In this document: positions 17,044-23,436 of the stretch, piece after piece
Layout: each line of letters opens with the position of its first letter
Position numbering within the stretch: position 1 is the stretch's first letter
Source of the DNA: JAZDGX01 sp043806645
GTDB lineage: Bacteria > Eisenbacteria > RBG-16-71-46 > CAIMUX01 > WJJG01
Reading direction: 5' to 3'
Assembly (NCBI GenBank): GCA_043806645.1
Contig: JAZDGX010000123.1
Coordinates: 1-23,436 of the forward strand
DNA length: 23,436 nucleotides
Notes under the pieces: generated by a model
The model's input: the letters and a program-made list of their open reading frames with translations, nothing else
Database searches by the model: none
Told to the model about the DNA's origin: nothing
Made by a program: the position numbers and the translations under genes

Positions 17044-17946
17044 TCAGATCAGCGCCGTGCTGAAGTACCGCTCCGCGCGATCCGGCAAGATCGTGACCAC
17101 GTTGAAGGTCGGCCCGAGCCCCCGCGCGATGAACGCCGCCGCCCAGACATTGGCGCCCGAGGAGGTCCCGACCAGCAGCCCCTGGGTGCGGGCCAACTCG
17201 CGGGTCGTGCGAATGGCGTCTTCGTCGCTGACCGTGATCAGATCGTCGATCAGTTGCGTGTCGAGACAACTCGGGACGAATCCATCCCCGATCCCCTGGA
17301 TCGCGTGCAATCCGGGTTCCTGCTTGAGCAGCGCAGCCGTCTGCTTCGGCTCGACCGCAATGATGCGCACCGCCGGGTTGCGCTCCTTGAGGAACTTGCC
17401 CACGCCTCCCAGCGTCCCGCCGCTACCCACGCCGGCCACGAACGCGTGCACCTTCCCTTCCAGGCTTTCCCAGATCTCGCGCCCGGTGAATAGATAGTGG
17501 GTTTCGGGATTGAGCGGATTGTCGAACTGGTTGAGCCGCCACCCGTCTTCCCGCCGCGCGATCTCGTTCGCCAGCCGGACGCACTCGTCCACGCCCTTCT
17601 TCCCGGGGGTGAGAATCAACTCGGCCCCCAGGGCCCGGATGATTTTCTTGCGTTCCTCGCTCATGTTTTCGGGCATGACGATCTTGACCGGATGGCCGCG
17701 TTGCACGCCGACCAGCGCGATGCCGATGCCTGTGTTGCCCGTGGTCGCTTCGACGATGAGCATGCCCGGAGTCAGCGTGCCGTTCTTCTCCGCCTCGAAG
17801 ATGATGTGCTTGGCGACACGGTCCTTGACGCTGCCTCCCGGGTTCAGGAACTCGGCCTTGGCATAGAGCGACATGTCGGTGAAGCGGGTCAGCTTGATGA
17901 GCGGGGTATTGCCGATCAGATCGAGGATCTCGGTGGAATAGCTCAT
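17044..17946 (-). CDS. cysK: Cysteine synthase (O-acetylserine sulfhydrylase)
   Basis: A PLP enzyme making cysteine from O-acetylserine and sulfide. The product has 300 residues, the usual length. GGAGAGG lies upstream of the ATG at 17946; the frame is open further upstream but encodes no family sequence. Lys41 in NPGGSVKDRVA forms the Schiff base. TTGNTGIG (residues 69-76) is the substrate loop, GVGSGGTLGG holds the PLP phosphate, and GTSSGAN near the C-terminus supplies the serine that contacts the pyridine nitrogen. ILDLIGNTPLIKL at the start is typical. O-phosphoserine or cystathionine beta-synthase-like use cannot be excluded from sequence alone. It stands 154 bases downstream of the glycosyltransferase and shares the terminator at 16924-16978. 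Confidence 0.93.
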   Translation of the reverse strand: MSYSTEILDLIGNTPLIKLTRFTDMSLYAKAEFLNPGGSVKDRVAKHIIFEAEKNGTLTPGMLIVEATTGNTGIGIALVGVQRGHPVKIVMPENMSEERKKIIRALGAELILTPGKKGVDECVRLANEIARREDGWRLNQFDNPLNPETHYLFTGREIWESLEGKVHAFVAGVGSGGTLGGVGKFLKERNPAVRIIAVEPKQTAALLKQEPGLHAIQGIGDGFVPSCLDTQLIDDLITVSDEDAIRTTRELARTQGLLVGTSSGANVWAAAFIARGLGPTFNVVTILPDRAERYFSTALI

Positions 17947-18100
17947 GCAGGGCCTCTCCATCTGCGTTTTTTCGATTCGCGACGCTGCCCGTCCGGAGTG
18001 CGGCCGGCTTTCGTCCACGGCTTCACCTCCGGCGAACGCCTCTCTCGTACTATCGGCAGGGGATCGCTTGCGCATTAACGACCGGATGCGGGCGGGAGGC

Positions 18101-19348
18101 CTATGAACGCAGGGCCAGGATTTCGTCGATGATCGCCAGGCGCCCGTCCCGCAGCGCCTCGGGGCCATGGAGCCGGGCGCACCACTGGCGACCCCGGCGG
18201 CCCAACCCGGCCGCCTCCGCGGGATGCTCGCACACCCAGGCGATCTGGGTCGCCAGCGCTTCGGCATCGCTGCCCAGGAGCAGGTGCTCTCCCGGCGTGA
18301 CGTTCAGACCCGCCGCGGCGAGCGGAGTGGCGACCACCGCCGTGGCGGCGGCCAGGGCCTCCAGGATGCGGATGCGGACACCCGCCCCGAAACGAAGCGG
18401 CACAAGCAGCACGTCGATCGCCGCGAAGAATTCCGCGAGATCCTCGACCAGGCCGAGCCAGCGCGCGCCGCTCTGGCCCGCCCGCTTCGCCAGTCCGGGA
18501 TCGGCGCCGTTGCCGGCGATGATCAACTCCGCTCCGGGCAGCCGCTCCGCCACGCGGGGCCAAATGTCTTCCAGGATGAAGCAGAGTGCGTCGCGGTTGA
18601 AGTCGGCGCGAAAGCTGCCCAGGAATCCCACCCGCCGGCCGGCAACGGCGGGGCGCCCGAAGCGGAAGAACTCGGCCGAAACGGGAACGGGGAGATGGCG
18701 CACGAGCGGCGGGTGGACTCGCGCGGTGTCCGGAGTGTGCTCCAACTCATGCGCGACCGTTTCCCGGTCGGCCGCGGTCAGGGTCAGGATGGCATCGAAG
18801 AGCGTCCAGGCGTGGATCTCCAGTCGTTTCTCCCGCTCCAGGCGCCGCCGGCGCCGGTCTCTCTCGCGCGGGTCGGTGGTCGCGCCGATCGCGCGTTCGA
18901 TGATCTGGAAGCCGGCATCGTGGGCCAGAAGCGCCGCTCGGCCGCAGTGAATCGAACGGCGCAAGAGGTACGTCTCCCAACTTTCCAGGATCGTGAGATC
19001 GGGCTCGAATTCCCGTTCGATCCGCTCCAAACCTCCTCGCAACTCCCGGTTGGACGCGTAGAGACAGATCTCGGGGATCCTGCGCAGGCGCGCCAAGGTC
19101 CGATTGCGCGCCTTGTAGAGCAGCCGGTGCACCGGGGAGCGGCGGTTGGGCATCAATGGGGCGTGCACGCGCACCCCCAGGCGTTCGATGTGCGGGATCA
19201 AGCCTTGCTCGGCCGGATCTTCAAGCTGACAGAGGAAGACGACCTCGTGGCGCGCCGCCAGATCCTCGAGCAGGGCGAGCGAAACCCGCCGCGTCCCCTG
19301 ACTGGGCGGATAGGGGAAGAGGTGTTTGACCACCAGAATGCGGGCCAT
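18101..19348 (-). CDS. GT-B fold glycosyltransferase (family 4-like)
   Basis: A 415-residue protein. The N-terminal Rossmann half starts ARILVVKHLFPYPPSQGTRRVSL, with the Gly-rich acceptor loop. The C-terminal donor half has RVGFLGSFRADFNRDAL, AELIIAGNGAD and GAGVRIRILEALAAATAVVATPLAAAGL; Glu330 in this last motif is the expected nucleotide-sugar contact of the GT4 group. No signal peptide or membrane helix is seen, so it acts in the cytoplasm or at the inner membrane. The ATG lies 18 bases after the acyl-CoA synthetase stop with no clear ribosome site, which suggests coupled translation. Donor and acceptor are unknown; a cell-surface glycan is the usual destination. Confidence 0.88.
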   Translation of the reverse strand: MARILVVKHLFPYPPSQGTRRVSLALLEDLAARHEVVFLCQLEDPAEQGLIPHIERLGVRVHAPLMPNRRSPVHRLLYKARNRTLARLRRIPEICLYASNRELRGGLERIEREFEPDLTILESWETYLLRRSIHCGRAALLAHDAGFQIIERAIGATTDPRERDRRRRRLEREKRLEIHAWTLFDAILTLTAADRETVAHELEHTPDTARVHPPLVRHLPVPVSAEFFRFGRPAVAGRRVGFLGSFRADFNRDALCFILEDIWPRVAERLPGAELIIAGNGADPGLAKRAGQSGARWLGLVEDLAEFFAAIDVLLVPLRFGAGVRIRILEALAAATAVVATPLAAAGLNVTPGEHLLLGSDAEALATQIAWVCEHPAEAAGLGRRGRQWCARLHGPEALRDGRLAIIDEILALRS

Positions 19349-19366
19349 CTCAGCGTCCGGTGCCCG

Positions 19367-21565
19367 TCATCGCGGAACCACGCGAATGCGCGCATCCACG
19401 ACCGCGCAATCGGCGCGGTCGGGATTCATGATGAAGGGATTCAGATCGAGCTCGACAATCTCCGGGATGTCCAGAACCAACTGGGAAAGCCTCATCAGGC
19501 ACTCTCTCAACAGGTCGAGCGCCACCCCGGGTTCACCCCGCACGCCCTCGAGCAGGGGGAAGCCGCGGATCGAGTGCAGCATGTCGTCGGCGTCGACATC
19601 CGTGAGCGGGGGAATGCGCAGCACGACATCCTTCAGGACCTCGACGTACTTGCCCCCCATGCCGAACATGATCGCCGGTCCCATCTTGGGATCGAGCGAC
19701 ATGCCGAGGATTACCTCGCGGCCGGGCTTGATCATCTTCTGGATGAGGCCGCCTTCCTCCGCGGGATCGTCTCCCATCTTCTGGATCAAGTGCATGATCT
19801 GGGCGCGCGCGCCCTGCAGCTCGAGATCGTTGGCCACGTTGAGCACTACGCCGCCCATGTCGGACTTGTGCACGTATTTCAACCCGGCGACCTTGAAGGC
19901 GACGGGGTAGCCCAACCGATGGGCCGCCTGCAGGGCTTCCTCCGTACCCTCGGTCTCAATGAGGGGGGCGGTCGGAAAGCCGTAGCAGTCGAGAATGCGC
20001 ATACACTCGGCGGTCGGCAAGTAGCCGGCGCCCTTGGCCAGGTGCGTCAAGACGATCGTGCGCGCTTCGTCTTCGCGGGCGGGGAATCGATAGATCTTGC
20101 CGTGCGGCCGCTTCTGCCGCTGCGTGTAGTTGTACATCTCGACGCAGGCCTGCACCGCCATTTCCGGGAAGGGATAGATCGGCGGGCAGTTGGGGATTTC
20201 ACGGGGCAGGCTGCGATAGGACGACTCCTCGGCCATGATCACGCCGAGGATCGGCTTCTCGCGCCCATGGCGGGATTCGGCGATCGCCCGTGCGGCGTCG
20301 CTGGGGTTGACCATCAGCGGCGGTACGAAGAGCGCGAGGATGATGTCGACGTTGGGATCGTCGAAGAGGATCGGCAGGATCTGCCGGTAGGTGTCGGCTA
20401 CGCCCCAGGCGGTAAGATCGATCGGGTTGGCCCGGCTGGCCTCGATGGGCAGCATCGTATCGAGCGTGCGGCGGGTGTTCTCGCTGAACTGGGCGATCTC
20501 CATTCCGCCGGTGACGAGGGCGTCGGTGGCCATGATCCCGGGACCGCCGGAATTGGTCAGGATCGCCACCCGGTTGCCGTCCGGCAGCGGCGAGCGGCAG
20601 AAGTTGGTGAGCAGGCCGAGCATCTCCTCGATCGTATTCGCGCGGATCGCACCGGTCTGGCGCAGAAAAGCGTCGACGGTGGCATCGGCCGCGGCGAGGG
20701 CGCCGGTGTGCGAGGATGCCGCGCGCGCCCCGGCCGCCGTCCGCCCCGATTTCACGATGACCACCGGCTTGCGGCGGGTGATCCGGCGCAACAGGGGGCC
20801 GAGCAGGAGCGGATCGCCGAAGGACTCGACGTAGAGGGCGATCACCTCCGTGTCCGGGTCGTTTTCCCAGTAGGCCAGCAGGTCATGTCCCCGCACGTCG
20901 GCGCTGTTGCCGACCGAGACGAAATAGCTGAAGCCGATGTTGAGCCGCTCCATGTTCTGGAGAATCGATACTCCCAGCGCGCCGCTCTGCGAAAGGAAGG
21001 CCAGCTTGCCGCTGATCGGCCGGCCGGGGGCGAAGGTGGCGTTCAAGCGCACGGTGGGGGTCATGTTCACCAGACCGAGGCAGTTCGGGCCGACCATGCG
21101 CATGTTGTATTTGCGTACCAGGCCGAGCAGCTCCTCCTCGCGCTTGATTCCCTCTCCGCCGATCTCTCGGAACCCGGCGCTGATCACGCACAGCCCGCGC
21201 ACACCCTTGCGACCGCAATCCTCGACGATGGGGAGGACTTGGTTATGGGGGACGATGAGGAAGGCGAGGTCGATCTGATCCGGGACGTCGGCAATCGAGG
21301 GGTAGGCCTTCATGCTGTGGACGAAGGGGGCTTTGGGGTGCACCGGGTAGACGACCCCGTTGAAGTCTCCCTCGATGATGTTGTGCAGCACCACGCGGCC
21401 GATCGAATCGAGCCGCGGCGAGGCGCCGATGATCGCGATCGAGCGCGGCTTGAGGATCGGATCCAGACCCGCCAGCGCCGCCTGGTCGGCGGGTGCTTCT
21501 TCGTTGGTGATTTCGCGCGGTTCCTCTGCGGCCGGCCCGCGGCCGCGCGACTTGCTCCCGCTCAT
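19367..21565 (-). CDS. ADP-forming acyl-CoA synthetase (acetate-CoA ligase type), fused subunits
   Basis: Interconverts acyl-CoA, ADP and phosphate with acid, CoA and ATP. The product has 732 residues from the ATG at 21565, which has GGGAGGAATC before it; the longer open frame upstream is not family-like. A CoA-binding Rossmann domain (about 35-135; RSIAIIGASP) is followed by ligase-CoA domains with GPNCLG (159-164), LSQSGALG (191-198) and SSHTGALAAAD, where His286 is the phosphorylated histidine. A C-terminal ATP-grasp domain (about 515-732; FKVAGLKYVHKSDMGG) carries the nucleotide. This alpha-beta fusion is used by archaea and many anaerobes to gain ATP from acetyl-, propionyl- or branched acyl-CoA. 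Some relatives are lysine acetyltransferases (Pat-type), but they carry an added GNAT domain, which is absent here. Confidence 0.9.
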   Translation of the reverse strand: MSGSKSRGRGPAAEEPREITNEEAPADQAALAGLDPILKPRSIAIIGASPRLDSIGRVVLHNIIEGDFNGVVYPVHPKAPFVHSMKAYPSIADVPDQIDLAFLIVPHNQVLPIVEDCGRKGVRGLCVISAGFREIGGEGIKREEELLGLVRKYNMRMVGPNCLGLVNMTPTVRLNATFAPGRPISGKLAFLSQSGALGVSILQNMERLNIGFSYFVSVGNSADVRGHDLLAYWENDPDTEVIALYVESFGDPLLLGPLLRRITRRKPVVIVKSGRTAAGARAASSHTGALAAADATVDAFLRQTGAIRANTIEEMLGLLTNFCRSPLPDGNRVAILTNSGGPGIMATDALVTGGMEIAQFSENTRRTLDTMLPIEASRANPIDLTAWGVADTYRQILPILFDDPNVDIILALFVPPLMVNPSDAARAIAESRHGREKPILGVIMAEESSYRSLPREIPNCPPIYPFPEMAVQACVEMYNYTQRQKRPHGKIYRFPAREDEARTIVLTHLAKGAGYLPTAECMRILDCYGFPTAPLIETEGTEEALQAAHRLGYPVAFKVAGLKYVHKSDMGGVVLNVANDLELQGARAQIMHLIQKMGDDPAEEGGLIQKMIKPGREVILGMSLDPKMGPAIMFGMGGKYVEVLKDVVLRIPPLTDVDADDMLHSIRGFPLLEGVRGEPGVALDLLRECLMRLSQLVLDIPEIVELDLNPFIMNPDRADCAVVDARIRVVPR

Positions 21566-21637
21566 GATTCCTCCCTTCGATCGACAGGCAAGCAGGATAG
21601 GTCGCCGGCCCCGGCGGAACAAGGCGATTTCCTTGCG

Positions 21638-21671
21638 GCAAGGGTCGGGCCCGAGCGGACCCGACCCTTGC
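21638..21671. terminator. Hairpin after the Ig-like lipoprotein gene, probable terminator
   Basis: GCAAGGGTCGGG (21638-21649) pairs perfectly with CCCGACCCTTGC (21660-21671) around a 10-base loop. It starts 59 bases downstream of the minus-strand lipoprotein stop, and the next minus-strand gene starts at 21565. No T tract follows, so termination may depend on another factor. Confidence 0.5.
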
Positions 21672-21729
21672 GGAGTCGCAAACGCAGCGGGGGCGAAGGG
21701 AATCCTCCGCGTCCCGCGTCGCGAGTCTT

Positions 21730-23067
21730 CTACCGTGTGAATTCGTAGAAGGTCGTGTCGGTCTGTGCGTCGATCAGCCCCAGCTGATAGGTTGAACCCG
21801 CGACGAGCGCGTCCGCCGTGCCGTGGAGCGGCAAGATCTGCAGGGATCCGGCCGGAGCCGTCCCGTAGATCACCGGCGGACCGAATCCCGAGATGCCGCT
21901 TGCCGCCACCGCCCAGCTGTTCGCCGATCCGAGCGGACGCAGGAACAGCCCGCGCATCGCCACGGGAGCCTGCCATGTGATGGTGGGATAGGCGCCGCTT
22001 CCCACGGTGATCGTGTGGACCGCCGCGTGGAGCTCGAGTTCCGCGGTTCCGCCGGCACCCAGCGCCTGTGCCTCGACGGTCAAGTCTTGCGCCGTCGTGG
22101 TCGAGGTCAGTGTGGTCGTGCAGGCCCCATACACGGTCGTGGCCGAGGTCGGAGAGAAGGCGACCGCGCCTTCAGGCTCACATGAGAAGCTGACCGTCGT
22201 TCCGTCGGGACACTCCTGCAGGTGTTGATCGACGATGCTCACATTGACCGCCGTCTGGCTGGCGCCGTCGGCGGGCAGGCTCGTCTCTCCCAAGGTGACC
22301 GCGATGGTCCAGACGGGGGTCTCCGGCGCTTCCCCGGGGACGAGCAGCGCCGCGTCTCCGGTGTACACCGTGGTGACACCGCTGCCTGTGTAGACCAGCG
22401 ATCCGGTGAAGGGGAAGAACGACTCGCCCGCGTCGACGGTGACGAGAACCTGTTCGTGGGATTCCCAGCCATCCGTGGTTCCGCCGGAGATGGTGTAGGT
22501 CAACAGCGTCCCGTCGAGGACGATCTCGGAGATCAGGACCTCGTCGTCGTCGCCGCTCGCATTGATGTAGATGTGCTCCGGAGCGCCGCGATCATACTGC
22601 CAGATCAAGGTCAGCGGTTCGCCGGGGACGAAGTAGTCATTCTCTGGTTCGGTCAACTCGACGATCGGAAACTCCGGCCCGGTGAAGGAGCAGGTTGCCG
22701 TGCCGGCCTCATTGGAAGCCACGATCGTGTAGATCGTGCCGGGCTCATAGTCGAAACTGTAGATTGCATAGAAGGCATCGTCGGCGTCGCCCAGCGGGAT
22801 CTCCGGAACGACCTGCCCGTTCAGGGTGACCGCGAACTCATCCGCGGGCGGATCGGGGGGATCGATCCGGCCGACCCAAACGCCGAATCCGCCGGGAGTG
22901 AAGGTGCCCCCAAAGTAGCCCTCGATCAGGTACTTCCCGGAACCGTCCGGCAAGTCATCTTGATCGTCCCCCGCGTTGGTCGATTTGTCGCCTGAGCAGC
23001 CGGCAAGCGTTCCGGCCACGATCAGGAGCGCCGTCATCACCCACCACGGTACGTGTTTCATCCGCAT
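21730..23067 (-). CDS. Lipoprotein with Ig-like (Big_1-like) domain
   Basis: A 445-residue protein with signal peptide VMTALLIVAGTLAGC; Cys24 is the lipidation site and the mature protein starts SGDKSTNAGDDQDD. Residues 45-125 form a beta-rich domain (FAVTLNGQVV, TIYTIVASNEAGTATCSF). Residues 130-240 resemble an exported sugar- or peptide-binding beta sandwich (VPGEPLTLIWQYDRG). Residues 250-345 fit an invasin-type Big_1 domain (VTLGETSLPADGASQTAVNV, DGTTVSFSCEPEGAVAFSPTSA). The final 95 residues are unassigned. The start may be Met1 at 23067 or Met3 at 23061; a run of seven G lies close upstream and fits the second better. A structural or adhesive surface role is inferred. Confidence 0.85.
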   Translation of the reverse strand: MRMKHVPWWVMTALLIVAGTLAGCSGDKSTNAGDDQDDLPDGSGKYLIEGYFGGTFTPGGFGVWVGRIDPPDPPADEFAVTLNGQVVPEIPLGDADDAFYAIYSFDYEPGTIYTIVASNEAGTATCSFTGPEFPIVELTEPENDYFVPGEPLTLIWQYDRGAPEHIYINASGDDDEVLISEIVLDGTLLTYTISGGTTDGWESHEQVLVTVDAGESFFPFTGSLVYTGSGVTTVYTGDAALLVPGEAPETPVWTIAVTLGETSLPADGASQTAVNVSIVDQHLQECPDGTTVSFSCEPEGAVAFSPTSATTVYGACTTTLTSTTTAQDLTVEAQALGAGGTAELELHAAVHTITVGSGAYPTITWQAPVAMRGLFLRPLGSANSWAVAASGISGFGPPVIYGTAPAGSLQILPLHGTADALVAGSTYQLGLIDAQTDTTFYEFTR

Positions 23068-23139
23068 ATGCCCCCCCTTTCTCCTCGCTAATAGTTCGGA
23101 TGGGAGGGGCGGCTTCCATAGACGGCGTGCGCTGGGATT

Positions 23140-23157
23140 TCCGGGTCGGGACCCGGA
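23140..23157. repeat. Short perfect hairpin between regulator and lipoprotein genes
   Basis: TCCGGGT (23140-23146) and ACCCGGA (23151-23157) flank a CGGG loop. It sits in the 231-base gap downstream of the minus-strand regulator and could mark the end of its transcript, but no T tract follows. I see nothing else recognisable in this gap. Confidence 0.35.
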
Positions 23158-23298
23158 CTTCAGGGCCGGGGATGGCAGCAGGTTCGCTGGATCGATGCGC
23201 CCTTGGGAGCCGGCCGCGCGGGCGGCAAGCCACCGCCTGCGCCGCCCGGGGTGGAGGAGTCGGATGGCCTGGTCATGCGCGGCGATGGCCGGGCAGCC

Positions 23299-23436
23299 TC
23301 AACGCGTCTCGCTCCATTGCACCGCCCGGCGGATCAGCTCGGTGCTGTTGGCCAGGCCCAGCTTGATCTTGATGTTCTCGCGATAGGTCTCGATGGTCTT
23401 CATGCTCAGGTTGAGAACCGAGGCGATCTTGCGGGT
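23299..23436 (-). CDS. C-terminal end of a LuxR/NarL-type helix-turn-helix regulator
   Basis: The last 45 residues and TGA of a gene whose start lies beyond the right edge. The sequence (KIASVLNLSMKTIETYRENI, then KLGLANSTELIRRAV) is the recognition half of a GerE/LuxR DNA-binding domain: the scaffold helix, turn and SxxTVExYRxxIxxKLG-like recognition helix are recognisable. Such domains end NarL-type response regulators and LuxR-family activators; a receiver or ligand domain would lie outside the window. Its targets are unknown; the next gene on this strand is the Ig-like lipoprotein. Confidence 0.85.
   Translation of the reverse strand, partial: TRKIASVLNLSMKTIETYRENIKIKLGLANSTELIRRAVQWSETR

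Noticed and set aside
18167..21748. 1193-codon plus-strand open frame opposite the glycosyltransferase and acyl-CoA synthetase.
   Set aside because: Antisense shadow; His/Asp/Arg/Gly-rich without domains, and the minus strand carries complete catalytic motifs and ribosome sites.

Overview
This is a GC-rich bacterial chromosomal window. It carries 13 complete protein genes, two genes cut by the window edges, one possible leader ORF, and several promoter-like sites, terminators and repeats. I see no rRNA, tRNA, CRISPR array or transposase. Three secreted proteins have lipoprotein signal peptides (two with the cysteine followed by Ser/Gly and an Asp-Lys-Ser run). There is also a secreted papain-like protease and a six-repeat kelch protein with BACON-like and carboxypeptidase-regulatory-like domains. 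This style suggests a didermic member of the FCB assemblage (for example Krumholzibacteriota, Eisenbacteria or Latescibacterota), but the phylum is an inference from style and not from a marker gene.

Layout. Bases 1-1302 (minus) hold most of a secreted C1 cysteine protease. Divergent from it is a radical SAM protein of unknown function (1509-2804). An acyl-CoA dehydrogenase (2889-4049, minus) follows. Next is a 683-base intergenic stretch with two outward-facing promoter candidates, a perfect 33-base inverted repeat and an 88-base array of degenerate 8-9-base repeats.

The core of the window is a seven-gene plus-strand cluster (4733-12118): archaeal-type HMG-CoA synthase, archaeal-type thiolase, a DUF35 zinc-ribbon/OB-fold protein, a LiuC-like enoyl-CoA hydratase, biotin carboxylase, a GcdA-like carboxyltransferase and a biotin carrier protein. 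Taken together these could connect acetyl-CoA with HMG-CoA, 3-methylglutaconyl-CoA and 3-methylcrotonyl-CoA. That is the leucine/isovaleryl-CoA route, but built from unusual parts and with no HMG-CoA lyase in view. The neighbouring acyl-CoA dehydrogenase might add the isovaleryl-CoA step, although its active-site arrangement is not that of classical isovaleryl-CoA dehydrogenase. A TauE/SafE-type permease follows.

The right part holds the kelch lipoprotein (13122-15608), an acidic lipoprotein of unknown function (15790-16905), a strong bidirectional terminator, then minus-strand genes: cysteine synthase (17044-17946), a GT-B glycosyltransferase (18101-19348) directly behind an ADP-forming acyl-CoA synthetase (19367-21565), an Ig-like-domain lipoprotein (21730-23067), and the last 45 codons of a LuxR/NarL-type regulator at the right edge.
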